Shown here: positions 17,164 to 25,167 of the stretch, piece by piece | Layout: the number at the start of each line of letters is the position of its first letter | How positions within the stretch are numbered: position 1 is the stretch's first letter | Assembly (NCBI GenBank): GCA_016719535.1 | Contig: JADJYX010000001.1 | Span: 744,001 to 808,000 of the forward strand | Length of the DNA stretch: 64,000 nucleotides | DNA from: Rubrivivax sp. | GTDB lineage: Bacteria; Pseudomonadota; Gammaproteobacteria; Burkholderiales; Burkholderiaceae_C | Direction of reading: 5' to 3' | Notes under the pieces: model-generated | What the model was told of the DNA's origin: nothing | Database searches by the model: none | The model's input: the letters and a program-made list of their open reading frames with translations, nothing else | Program-made: the position numbers and the translations under genes

Positions 17164-18614
17164 GCCTCGTCTTGGACCATGACCGTGCCGGCGGCTACTG
17201 GGGCGCCGTCTATGTCTTCACCGCCATCAAGGGCCTGCAGGTCGTGATCGACGGCCCGGTGGGTTGCGAAAACCTGCCGGTGACCAGCGTGCTGCACTAC
17301 ACCGACGCGCTGCCGCCGCACGAGCTGCCGATCGTCGTCACCGGCCTGGCCGAAGAGCAGCTGGGCCGCGAAGGCACCGAAGGCGCGATGAAGCGCGCGC
17401 ACCAGGTGCTGGATCCCGACCTGCCGGCGGTGGTGGTGACGGGCTCGATCGCCGAGATGATCGGCGGCGGCGTCACGCCCGAGGGCACCAACCTGCTGCG
17501 CTTCCTGCCGCGCACCATCGACGAAGACCAGTGGCAATGCGCCAACCGCGCGATGGCCTGGCTGTGGACCGAATATGGCCCGAAGAAGGTGCCGGCGTAC
17601 CAGCGCCCGGCCGGCGCGAAGCCGCGTGTCAACCTCATCGGCCCGAGCTATGGCATGTTCAACATGCCCAGCGACCTGGCCGAGATGCGCCGCCTGGTCG
17701 AGGGCATCGGCTGCGAGGTCAACCTCAGCTTCCCGCTGGGCAGCCACCTGGAAGACATCCCGAAGCTCGCCGAGGCCGACGTCAACATCTGCCTGTACCG
17801 CGAATTCGGCCGTGCGCTGTGCGAGGTGCTCGAGCGGCCCTACCTGCAGGCGCCGATCGGGCTGCACAGCACCACCGCCTTCCTGCGCAAGCTCGGCGAG
17901 CTCACGGGGCTGGACCCCGAGCCCTTCATCGAGCGCGAGAAGCACACCACCATCAAGCCGATCTGGGACCTGTGGCGCTCGGTGACGCAGGACTTCTTCG
18001 GCACCGCCAGCTTCGGCGTGGTGGCCAACGAGACCTACGCCCGCGGCCTCAAGCACTTCCTGGGCGACGAACTCGGCCTGCCGTGCAACTTTGCGGTGTC
18101 GCGCAAGGCCGGCGAGAAGACCGACAACCCGCAGGTGCGCAAGCTGGTGCACGAGCAGACGCCGCTGGTGCTGTACGGCAGCTTCAACGAACGCATGTAC
18201 CTGGCCGAGAAGGGCGCCCGCGCGACCTGGATCCCGGCCTCGTACCCGGGCGCGCTGATCCGCCGCCATACGGGTACACCGTTCATGGGTTATGCCGGCG
18301 CCACCTACCTGGTGCAGGAATTCTGCAACGCGCTCTTCGATGCGCTGTTCCACATCCTGCCGCTGGGCACCGAGCTCGACCGCGTCGATGCCACGCCTTC
18401 GCGCCTGCAGGGCAGCAGCCGCCCGTGGGACCCGGAGGCACAGCGCCTGCTCGACGAATGGGTGCGGGCCGAGCCGGTGCTGGTGCAGATCTCGGCGGCC
18501 AAGCGCCTGCGCGATCGCGCCGAGCGCGAAGCCGACCGCGCCGGCGAAGAACGAGTCAGCGCCGAACGCGTGGCCCAGGCCCGCATCGCCCTGCTGCAAG
18601 GGGCCGGTGCATGA
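17160..18614 (+). CDS. bchZ: Chlorophyllide reductase subunit BchZ
   Basis: This 484-residue partner of BchY is also nitrogenase-like. The motif DGPVGCENLPVTSVLHYTD near residue 30 is characteristic, and ends in a C-terminal charged helix. It contributes to the active site for bacteriochlorin formation. It is read through from bchY and is followed 122 bp later by pufB. In other purple bacteria this junction holds pufQ and puf promoters; no pufQ reading frame is visible here. Confidence 0.94.
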   Translation: MSLVLDHDRAGGYWGAVYVFTAIKGLQVVIDGPVGCENLPVTSVLHYTDALPPHELPIVVTGLAEEQLGREGTEGAMKRAHQVLDPDLPAVVVTGSIAEMIGGGVTPEGTNLLRFLPRTIDEDQWQCANRAMAWLWTEYGPKKVPAYQRPAGAKPRVNLIGPSYGMFNMPSDLAEMRRLVEGIGCEVNLSFPLGSHLEDIPKLAEADVNICLYREFGRALCEVLERPYLQAPIGLHSTTAFLRKLGELTGLDPEPFIEREKHTTIKPIWDLWRSVTQDFFGTASFGVVANETYARGLKHFLGDELGLPCNFAVSRKAGEKTDNPQVRKLVHEQTPLVLYGSFNERMYLAEKGARATWIPASYPGALIRRHTGTPFMGYAGATYLVQEFCNALFDALFHILPLGTELDRVDATPSRLQGSSRPWDPEAQRLLDEWVRAEPVLVQISAAKRLRDRAEREADRAGEERVSAERVAQARIALLQGAGA

Positions 18615-18736
18615 GGGCCGGCCTGTTGTCGACGTCCTTGCCTGCCCCTCGGGGCCGGCCGGGTCAGCCCTGCCGCGCGGGTGTGGCGCGGTAACCGGTA
18701 TGGGCCGTGAGGCCGATTTTGAAAAGGAACCCTGTT

Positions 18737-18886
18737 ATGGCTGAAGAAAGAAAGGGCTCACTGTCCGGGTTGACCGAGCAGGAGGCCCGTGAGTTCCACG
18801 GCATGTTCACGACCAGCTTCATCGCCTTCACCGTGGTCGCGATCGTCGCCCACGTGCTGGTCTGGAACTGGCGGTCCTGGCTCTAG
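18737..18886 (+). CDS. pufB: LH1 beta polypeptide PufB
   Basis: This 49-residue antenna polypeptide begins MAEERKGSLSGLTEQEAREF and ends in the single membrane span AHVLVWNWRSWL. The His in AHVL is the bacteriochlorophyll ligand, and the second conserved His lies 18 residues before it. AAAAGGAACC upstream provides the ribosome site. The gene is too short for most ORF cut-offs, but the match to LH1 beta is clear. It is the first gene of the puf block. Confidence 0.95.
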   Translation: MAEERKGSLSGLTEQEAREFHGMFTTSFIAFTVVAIVAHVLVWNWRSWL

Positions 18887-18933
18887 CCCGGGCTTTGAAC
18901 CTTCATCCCTTCGAGCCCCACAGGAGCACCGTC

Positions 18934-19155
18934 ATGGCTGCATCGGCACTCGGAACGACCCCCCGCCCGCCCGTCGACACCCACATGTCCCGGGTGGTGT
19001 TTGCGGTCGCCTTCTTCGTGTTCCTCGCGATCGCACTGGTCGCGCAGGTGATGTTCATGCACTGGCGCGACTGGCTGCCGGGTGCGGAGGGCCAGCGAGG
19101 GTTGATCGCAGGCGTCACGTCGGCGGTCTATACCTTCATGTCCTACATCCCTTAG
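18934..19155 (+). CDS. Small single-span membrane protein between pufB and pufA (PufB-like, no His ligand)
   Basis: This 73-residue ORF has its own ribosome site (CAGGAG, 7 bases before ATG 18934) and lies 47 bp after pufB and 12 bp before pufA. One hydrophobic span (about residues 19-43) ends in AQVMFMHWRDWL, which aligns with AHVLVWNWRSWL of PufB except that the bacteriochlorophyll-binding His is Gln. The N-terminus (MAASALGTTPRPPVDTHM) is Pro-rich and unlike PufB. A further tail of about 26 residues (PGAEGQRGLIAG then VTSAVYTFMSYIP) is absent from LH1 beta. I do not recognise a named family. An accessory or gap-forming subunit of the RC-LH1 ring, analogous in place to PufX, PufW or gamma, is the best inference. 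Confidence 0.75.
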   Translation: MAASALGTTPRPPVDTHMSRVVFAVAFFVFLAIALVAQVMFMHWRDWLPGAEGQRGLIAGVTSAVYTFMSYIP

Positions 19156-19167
19156 GAGTCAAGAAAC

Positions 19168-19356
19168 ATGTGGAGATTGTGGATGTTGTTCGACCCGCGA
19201 CGGGTCCTCATCGCCATCGCGACCTTCCTGTTCGGACTGGCCCTGCTGATTCATTTCATCCTGCTCAGCACGGACAAGTTCAACTGGCTGGACGGTGCCA
19301 AGAAACAACCGGTCAAGGCCGCCGTCGTGCAGATGGTGGAAACCGAGAAGGCCTGA
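19168..19356 (+). CDS. pufA: LH1 alpha polypeptide PufA
   Basis: This 62-residue polypeptide starts MWRLWMLFDPRRVLIAIATF and contains ALLIHFILLSTDKFNWLDG, the classic LH1 alpha pattern with the His ligand to bacteriochlorophyll and the C-terminal Trp. An AGGAGT ribosome site precedes the ATG. With PufB it forms the LH1 ring around the reaction centre. A 161-bp hairpin-rich spacer separates it from pufL. Confidence 0.96.
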   Translation: MWRLWMLFDPRRVLIAIATFLFGLALLIHFILLSTDKFNWLDGAKKQPVKAAVVQMVETEKA

Positions 19357-19374
19357 GGCGGGAAGCCCCGGGCC

Positions 19375-19406
19375 GTGCGCCGCGGACGCGAGTCCGACGG
19401 CCGCAC
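19375..19406 (+). repeat. Intercistronic RNA hairpin pufA-pufL (1)
   Basis: GTGCG-CCG-CGGAC, a GCGA loop and GTCCG-CGG-CGCAC can pair with small bulges into a long stem. It lies 18 bp after pufA. Hairpins at this junction in other purple bacteria protect the pufBA segment from 3' decay and set the LH1 to RC ratio. That role is inferred here. Confidence 0.5.
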
Positions 19407-19425
19407 CTTGGCGGCTGTGGCGTCA

Positions 19426-19442
19426 CCCCCGTTTGTCGGGGG
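19426..19442 (+). repeat. Intercistronic RNA hairpin pufA-pufL (2)
   Basis: CCCCCG, loop TTTGT and CGGGGG form a perfect 6-bp GC stem. No T-run follows, so it is more likely an mRNA stability element than a terminator. Confidence 0.5.
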
Positions 19443-19517
19443 CGCACTGCAGTCGCATTTCGAATGCAAGACGGCGCAGCCGCATGAACGGGCTGCGTGC
19501 ATCACCGGGAGCCGGCC

Positions 19518-20342
19518 ATGGCCATGCTCAGCTTCGAGAAGAAATACCGTGTCCGCGGCGGCACCCTGATCGGCGGCGACCTGTTCGACTTCTGGGTCGG
19601 CCCGTTCTACGTCGGCTTCTTCGGTGTCACCTCGGCGTTCTTCGCCGTGCTGGGCACGCTGCTCATCATCTGGGGCGCGGCGCTGGGGCCGACCTGGAAC
19701 CTCTGGCAGATCAACATCGCGCCGCCCGACCTGTCATGGGGCCTGCGCTTCGCGCCGCTGCGCGAGGGCGGGCTGTGGCAGCTGATCACGATCTGCGCCA
19801 CCGGCGCGTTCGTCAGCTGGGCGCTGCGCGAGGTCGAGATCTGCCGCAAGCTGGGCATGGGCCTGCACGTGCCCATCGCCTTCGGCTTCGCCATCCTGGC
19901 CTACGTGACGCTGGTCATCTTCCGCCCGCTGCTGCTGGGTGCCTGGGGGCATGGCTTCCCGTACGGGATCTTCAGCCACCTGGACTGGGTCTCGAATACG
20001 GGCTACCAGTACCTGCACTTCCACTACAACCCGGCGCACATGATCGCGATCAGCTTCTTCTTCGCGACCACTTTCGCGCTGTCGCTGCACGGCTCGCTGA
20101 TCCTGTCGATGACCAACCCGGCCAAGGGCGAGCCGGTGAAGACGCCGGAGCACGAGAACACCTTCTTCCGCGACGCCATCGGCTATTCGATCGGCTCGCT
20201 GGGCATCCACCGTCTGGGCCTGTTCCTGGCGCTGGCGGCGGTCTTCTTCAGTGCCGTGTGCATCGTCATCAGCGGCCCCTTCTGGACCCGTGGCTGGCCC
20301 GAGTGGTGGAGCTGGTGGCTGAACCTGCCGGTGTGGCGCTGA
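19518..20342 (+). CDS. pufL: Photosynthetic reaction centre L subunit PufL
   Basis: This 274-residue, five-span membrane protein begins MAMLSFEKKYRVRGGTLIGG, as in other reaction centre L subunits. It binds the special-pair and accessory pigments; HLDWVSNTGYQYLHFHYNPAH carries the conserved pigment-ligand histidines, and SIGSLGIHRLGL the iron-quinone region. I chose ATG 19518 over the second ATG at 19524 from the conserved N-terminus. pufM follows after 16 bp. Confidence 0.97.
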   Translation: MAMLSFEKKYRVRGGTLIGGDLFDFWVGPFYVGFFGVTSAFFAVLGTLLIIWGAALGPTWNLWQINIAPPDLSWGLRFAPLREGGLWQLITICATGAFVSWALREVEICRKLGMGLHVPIAFGFAILAYVTLVIFRPLLLGAWGHGFPYGIFSHLDWVSNTGYQYLHFHYNPAHMIAISFFFATTFALSLHGSLILSMTNPAKGEPVKTPEHENTFFRDAIGYSIGSLGIHRLGLFLALAAVFFSAVCIVISGPFWTRGWPEWWSWWLNLPVWR

Positions 20343-20358
20343 GACGGAGAACACGGCC

Positions 20359-21333
20359 ATGATCGAATACCAGAACATCTTCACCCGCGTGCAGGTGCAC
20401 GGCCACGCCTATCCCGGCGTGCCGCTGCCGGCCAGCGACGAGCCGCGCGTCGGCAAGCCCATCCACGTCTGGCTGCTGGGCGTCTTCGGTGACGCGCAGC
20501 TGGGGCCCATCTATCTGGGCTGGCTGGGCATCTGGTCGCTGCTGTGCGGCTTCCTCGCCTTCGAGATCATCGGCCTGAACATGCTGGCCTCGGTCAACTG
20601 GGACGTCATCCAGTTCGTGCGCCAGCTGCCCTGGCTGGCGCTGGAGCCGCCGGCGCCCGAATACGGGCTGAAGATCCCGCCGCTGGCCAAGGGCGGCTGG
20701 TGGCTGATGGCGGGTTTCTTCCTGACGATGTCGCTGCTGCTGTGGTGGCTGCGCATGTACAAGCGGTCGCGGGCACTCGGCATCGGCACGCACACCGCCT
20801 GGGCCTTCGCCGCGGCCATCTGGCTGTACCTGGTGCTGGGCTTCATCCGCCCGGTGATGCTGGGCCAGTGGAGCGAGGCGGTGCCCTTCGGCATCTTCCC
20901 GCACCTGGACTGGACGGCGGCCTTCTCGCTGCGCTACGGCAACCTCTTCTACAACCCCTTCCACGCGCTGTCGATCGCCTTCCTCTACGGCTCGGCGCTG
21001 CTGTTTGCCATGCATGCCGGCACCATCCTGGCGGTCAGCCGCTTCGGCGGCGAGCGCGAGATCGAGCAGATCGTCGACCGCGGCACCGCCAGCGAACGAG
21101 CGGCCCTGTTCTGGCGCTGGACCATGGGCTTCAACGCCACGATGGAATCCATCCACCGCTGGGGTTGGTGGTTTGCCGTGCTGTGCCCGCTGACCGGCGG
21201 CATCGGCATCCTGCTGTCGGGCACCGTGGTCGACAACTGGTACCTCTGGGCCGTGCAGCACGGCGTGGCGCCGCCCTACGTGCAGGACTGGCCGACGTCG
21301 GCGGACCCGCTGCTGTCCAAGCCGGCCCCATGA
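20359..21333 (+). CDS. pufM: Photosynthetic reaction centre M subunit PufM
   Basis: This 324-residue, five-span protein pairs with PufL. It contains HLDWTAAFSLRYGNLFYNPFH with the pigment-ligand histidines and TMGFNATMESIHRWGWWFA in the non-haem iron and quinone region. It begins MIEYQNIFTRVQVHG. The gene lies directly between pufL and pufC in a tight operon; its stop is 25 bp before pufC. Length matches M subunits that associate with a tetraheme cytochrome. Confidence 0.97.
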   Translation: MIEYQNIFTRVQVHGHAYPGVPLPASDEPRVGKPIHVWLLGVFGDAQLGPIYLGWLGIWSLLCGFLAFEIIGLNMLASVNWDVIQFVRQLPWLALEPPAPEYGLKIPPLAKGGWWLMAGFFLTMSLLLWWLRMYKRSRALGIGTHTAWAFAAAIWLYLVLGFIRPVMLGQWSEAVPFGIFPHLDWTAAFSLRYGNLFYNPFHALSIAFLYGSALLFAMHAGTILAVSRFGGEREIEQIVDRGTASERAALFWRWTMGFNATMESIHRWGWWFAVLCPLTGGIGILLSGTVVDNWYLWAVQHGVAPPYVQDWPTSADPLLSKPAP

Positions 21334-21358
21334 GCCCGGCGCAACGAAAGGTCACGCC

Positions 21359-22477
21359 ATGACTACCTTCTTCCTGCGCCCGGCCGCCGCCCTGGTTGCC
21401 GCCGTCGCGCTGCTGGCCGGCTGCGAGAAGCCGCCGATGGACAGCTCGCAGAACGGCTTTCGCGGCGTGGCGATGGGCGCCGTCACCAACCCGCGCATCA
21501 CGGGGCCGATCGCCGACGCCCAGGTGCTGCCGGTCGCCATCGATCCCGTGCCCTCGCCGCCGGGCAGTCCACTGGCCAAGGACGTCTTCAAGAACGTCCA
21601 GGTGCTGGGCGACGTGCCGGTGGGCGAGTTCACGCGCACCATGCTCGCCATCACCGCCTGGGTATCGCCCAAGGAGGGCTGCAACTACTGCCACAAGGAG
21701 GGCGAGGACCTTTCGACCGACACCCTCTACACGAAGGTGGTGGCGCGCAGGATGCTGTCGATGACGCGCCATATCAATGCCGACTGGCAGCCGCACGTCA
21801 AGCAGACCGGCGTCACCTGCTACACCTGCCACCGCGGCCAGGCCGTGCCGGCCGAGGTGTGGTTCGACCAGCCGCGCCCGCGCAGCGCCGGCGGCGCCAC
21901 GCCCGAAGCCGAAGGCCACAACCACCCCAACCCGGTGACGGCCTTGTCGGCGATCGACAACAACGTGCTGGTGCGCTACCTGCTGGGCAATCAGACCATC
22001 CGTGCCGGCGGCGCCGCCCACCTGCCGACGCAGCGCTTCGGGGCGCCGATCCAGCAGGCCGAAAATACCTTCGGCTTCATGATGTACATGAGCAAGTCGC
22101 TGGGCGCCAACTGCACGCTGTGCCACAACACGCGCTCGCACACCGAATGGTCGGAAAGTCCGCCGCAACGCCTGCAGGCCTGGCACGGTATCCGGATGGC
22201 GCGCCAGCTCAATGTGGACTACATGGTGCCGCTGACCGCCACCTTCCCCGCCAACCGCCTGGGCCCCAAGGGTGACGTCGCCAAGGTGGCCTGCGGCACC
22301 TGCCACCAGGGCCTGAACAAGCCACTGGGCGGCGCGCCGCTGCTCAAGGACCATCCCGTGCTGGGCGCGCCGGCCGCAGCCGCGTCGGCGGCGGCCGTTG
22401 CCCCGGCGGCAGCGCCGGTCCCCACCGCGGCAGCGGTCAATCCGGGCAGCGTGAAGGCGGTGGCGGTGAAGCGCTGA
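21359..22477 (+). CDS. pufC: Tetraheme reaction-centre cytochrome c subunit PufC
   Basis: This 372-residue lipoprotein has a signal peptide ending LLAGC, whose Cys would be lipidated after cleavage. Four CxxCH haem sites are visible: CNYCH, CYTCH, CTLCH and CGTCH. It donates electrons to the oxidised special pair on the periplasmic side. The C-terminal 50 residues are Ala/Val/Pro-rich and probably disordered. It is the last gene of the superoperon and is followed by a GC hairpin. Confidence 0.96.
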   Translation: MTTFFLRPAAALVAAVALLAGCEKPPMDSSQNGFRGVAMGAVTNPRITGPIADAQVLPVAIDPVPSPPGSPLAKDVFKNVQVLGDVPVGEFTRTMLAITAWVSPKEGCNYCHKEGEDLSTDTLYTKVVARRMLSMTRHINADWQPHVKQTGVTCYTCHRGQAVPAEVWFDQPRPRSAGGATPEAEGHNHPNPVTALSAIDNNVLVRYLLGNQTIRAGGAAHLPTQRFGAPIQQAENTFGFMMYMSKSLGANCTLCHNTRSHTEWSESPPQRLQAWHGIRMARQLNVDYMVPLTATFPANRLGPKGDVAKVACGTCHQGLNKPLGGAPLLKDHPVLGAPAAAASAAAVAPAAAPVPTAAAVNPGSVKAVAVKR

Positions 22478-22496
22478 GGCGGCCATCCCGGCCGCC
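22478..22496 (+). terminator. GC hairpin after pufC
   Basis: GGCGGCC, spacer ATCCC and GGCCGCC form a perfect 7-bp stem immediately after the pufC stop. There is no T-run, so it may act as a weak or factor-assisted terminator. The remaining 236 bp up to the bchJ stop (22733) hold nothing I can identify. Confidence 0.45.
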
Positions 22497-22732
22497 GGGC
22501 GCAAAATCGCCCGCGGTCGTTCTTCGGCAGGCGCGCGGGGCCCCCGATGGTTCGGGACTGCGTGCAGGTCGTCCCGGTGTTGGCGCGGAATCCCTCTCGA
22601 AGGCGGCTCCCCCAGAGCAAGACGAGGATGTTCACCGCCGATGCGGCGTGCCGTTGGCGCGCCAAGGGACGAGCGGCATCCGGTGTGCGGTGTCCTTCAT
22701 GCCGGGCCCGCAGGGTGCTGGCGCCGCCACGC

Positions 22733-23368
22733 TCAGCGCCGCCAGGCAATCTCGAAGATGCAGACCGGCGCGCCCATCGCCGTGCAGGCGGTCTCGCGCA
22801 CCTCGGTGGCCGGGTGCACCAGCACCTGGAACAGCCGTTCGAAGGTGGCCGCAAAATAGTCGCACACGGGTTCGTCGGCCTGCGCGCCGCGGCCGGTGGC
22901 GGTGCTGCTGATCGATACGCGCAAGGGCTGCCCGCGCGCTGCCGGCAACACGGCGAAGACGCCGCTGCCGCAGAAGGTCCAGGCGTGCTGCCGCACGGCC
23001 ATCAGCAGTGCGCGCGCGGCCCAGGTTGCCGGCAGCCGCGGCAGCACGGCACGCGCCGGTGCCGGGATGCGGTGCGCCAGCAGGTAATCGCCGGTCAGCA
23101 GCCCGGCGTGGCGGCCGATGGCACGCGCGCGGGCCACGCCCAGCTCGCGCCGCAGCGTCAGGTGCAGGGCCTGCACGTCGCGCTCGTCGACCATCGCGGT
23201 CGGTGGCCGGTCCACATGCGAGAGCAAGCCGGCATGCGCCATCAGGGCGCGGGCGGCGGGCTCGCCCACCGCCTCGGTCAGGGCGACCAGGCCCTGCAGG
23301 ATGGCATTCGGCCCGATGCGGCCGATGCCGGCCTGGCCGGCACCGCCGTGCAGGCTGTGCGTGGTCAT
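22733..23368 (-). CDS. bchJ: BchJ, 4-vinyl reductase domain protein
   Basis: This 211-residue protein carries the V4R-type domain of BchJ (segments RHAGLLTGDYLLAHRIP and GAPVCIFEIAWR). BchJ was once proposed to reduce the 8-vinyl group; later work suggests it carries or channels a Mg-protoporphyrin intermediate. The start at ATG 23368 overlaps the bchE stop (ATGA), so it is translated with bchE. The reading frame extends far upstream, but that part overlaps bchE in another frame. Confidence 0.88.
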   Translation of the reverse strand: MTTHSLHGGAGQAGIGRIGPNAILQGLVALTEAVGEPAARALMAHAGLLSHVDRPPTAMVDERDVQALHLTLRRELGVARARAIGRHAGLLTGDYLLAHRIPAPARAVLPRLPATWAARALLMAVRQHAWTFCGSGVFAVLPAARGQPLRVSISSTATGRGAQADEPVCDYFAATFERLFQVLVHPATEVRETACTAMGAPVCIFEIAWRR

Positions 23369-25074
23369 GGCCGGATGCTGGTCTGCACGGGCTCGGGTAC
23401 CGGCGATGACCTCGCCGCTGCGCTGCCACCGGGCACGCGTTCCAGCGATTCGTCGAGCTGTTCGCTGCCGCCGCCACAGGCCCTGACGGCGGCCGCCGCC
23501 AGCGCCTCGCCCTTCTGGCGTCGGCGCTCGATCTTCGGGCCGTGCATGGTGATCCAGCCGTCGTCGACATGCGTCAGCGCCTCGGCCGTGGCCGGGTCGA
23601 TGCGACGGTCCTTGTCGAAGTCGAAGTTCACCGTCTTCTTGGTCTGCGGGCCCCAGTAGCCGACGCGGCCGAGGTCGTAGAACTTGCGCTCGAAGCCGCT
23701 CTTCAGGAAGGCCTTCAGGCAGCCCATCAGGTAGTTGCGCTTGGCCTTGTCCTTCTCCCAGGGATACTGGAAGAAGCTCTTGTTCATGAAGAAGCGGCGG
23801 TAGTTGCTCATCACGCGGTCGAGCAGCTCGCCGCGGTCCATCGCGTCGGGCTTCATGATCGGGGTGACGAAGTTGTATTTCTCGAAGTCGAAGACCTCGA
23901 CCTTGTCGCCCAGCTCCTGGAACAGGTCGCTGAAGGGCCAGGGCGTATACATCGCCCAGTTGGCCATGTCGGGGTTCCAGTCGCGCGCCATGCGGTAGGT
24001 CTCCTCCAGCGTCTCGGCGGTCTCGTTCTCCAGGCCGACGATGAACTGCGCCTCGGTCACGATGCCGGCCTCGCGCAGCAGCTGGATCGCCCGCTTGTTC
24101 TGCGCGATCGTGGTCTCCTTGTTGAAGCGATCGAGCTTGAGCTGCGCTGCGGCTTCGGTGCCCAGGCTGACGTGGATCAGCCCCGCCTTGCGGAACATGG
24201 GCAGCAGCTTCTCGTCGCGCAGGATGTCGGTCACGCGGGTATTGATGCCCCACAGGATGCCGAGGTCACGTTCGATCAGTTCCTCGCAGAACTGGACGAA
24301 TTTCTTGCGGTGGATGGTGGGCTCCTCATCGGCGAGGATGAAGAAGCCGACGTCGTGCTCCTTGACCAGCTTCTCGATCTCGTCGACCACCTTCTTCGGG
24401 TCGCGGATGCGGTAGTCGCGCCAGAATTTCCACTGGCTGCAGAAGCTGCAGGTGAAGGGGCAGCCGCGCGCGAAGTTGGGGATCGCCACGCGCTTGCCCA
24501 TCGGGATGTAGGTGTAGTGGCCCCATTCCAGGATGCCCCAGTCGGGCGTGATGCGGTCCAGGTCCTGGATCGGCGGCTCGGCCGCGGTGGCCACGACCTG
24601 GCCGTCACCATCGCGGAAGGCGATGCCGCGCACCGTGCGCGGGTCGGCGGCAAAGCGGCCATCGTCCACCGCCTGCACCAGGTTCAGGAAGACCTGCTCG
24701 CCTTCGCCGCGCACCACGGCGTCGATCCAGGGTGCCTCCTGCAGCACCTGCGGGTACATGAAGGTGCCGTGGATGCCGCCGAGCACCGTCACCACGCCCG
24801 GGTCCAGTTCCTTGGCCAGCTTCAGCAGCCCTTCGGCCTTGTAGATCGCCGGCGTGATGGCCGTGCAGCCGACGATGTCGGGCTGGAGCTCGCGCAGCCG
24901 TGCGACCACCTGCTCGTCGCTCAGGTGGTGCGTCATCGCGTCGATGAAGGTGACGTCGGTGTAGCCCTCGGCCTTCAGGTAGCCGGTCAGGTAGGCCACC
25001 CAGGCGGGTGGCCAGTTGCCGGCGATCTCGGCACCGCCGGAGTGGTAGTTGGGGTGGATCAGCACGATGCGCAT
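23365..25074 (-). CDS. bchE: Anaerobic Mg-protoporphyrin IX monomethyl ester cyclase BchE
   Basis: This 569-residue protein combines an N-terminal B12-binding region (DIVGCTAITP, VLGGIHGTF) with a radical-SAM core whose Fe-S motif is GCPFTCSFCSQW near residue 200. It forms ring E without oxygen, using water-derived oxygen. The ATG at 25074 begins MRIVLIHPNYHSGGAEIAG, the standard N-terminus. It is divergent from pucC with one PpsR operator between them. The aerobic isoenzyme acsF is also in this window. The last 40 residues are a variable Ser/Pro-rich tail. Confidence 0.95.
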   Translation of the reverse strand: MRIVLIHPNYHSGGAEIAGNWPPAWVAYLTGYLKAEGYTDVTFIDAMTHHLSDEQVVARLRELQPDIVGCTAITPAIYKAEGLLKLAKELDPGVVTVLGGIHGTFMYPQVLQEAPWIDAVVRGEGEQVFLNLVQAVDDGRFAADPRTVRGIAFRDGDGQVVATAAEPPIQDLDRITPDWGILEWGHYTYIPMGKRVAIPNFARGCPFTCSFCSQWKFWRDYRIRDPKKVVDEIEKLVKEHDVGFFILADEEPTIHRKKFVQFCEELIERDLGILWGINTRVTDILRDEKLLPMFRKAGLIHVSLGTEAAAQLKLDRFNKETTIAQNKRAIQLLREAGIVTEAQFIVGLENETAETLEETYRMARDWNPDMANWAMYTPWPFSDLFQELGDKVEVFDFEKYNFVTPIMKPDAMDRGELLDRVMSNYRRFFMNKSFFQYPWEKDKAKRNYLMGCLKAFLKSGFERKFYDLGRVGYWGPQTKKTVNFDFDKDRRIDPATAEALTHVDDGWITMHGPKIERRRQKGEALAAAAVRACGGGSEQLDESLERVPGGSAAARSSPVPEPVQTSIRP

Positions 25075-25124
25075 CGCCGGGTCTCCTGGGTGGACGGGTT
25101 GTGCCGTGCAGAGTACAGTGGATG

Positions 25125-25142
25125 TGTCAACAAACATTGACA
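25125..25142. promoter_or_regulatory. PpsR operator between bchE and pucC
   Basis: TGTCAACAAACATTGACA is a perfect TGT-N12-ACA palindrome. It contains a TTGACA on both strands, at 25137-25142 for pucC and at 25125-25130 for bchE, so one operator could shut both promoters. It lies 50 bp from the bchE start and 25 bp from the pucC start. Confidence 0.8.
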
Positions 25143-25167
25143 TACCCCAAGTCCCGCCGAGGCGCGC

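Noticed and set aside
18615..18736. pufQ upstream of pufB
   Set aside because: The 122-bp spacer has no reading frame of suitable size or resemblance to PufQ.
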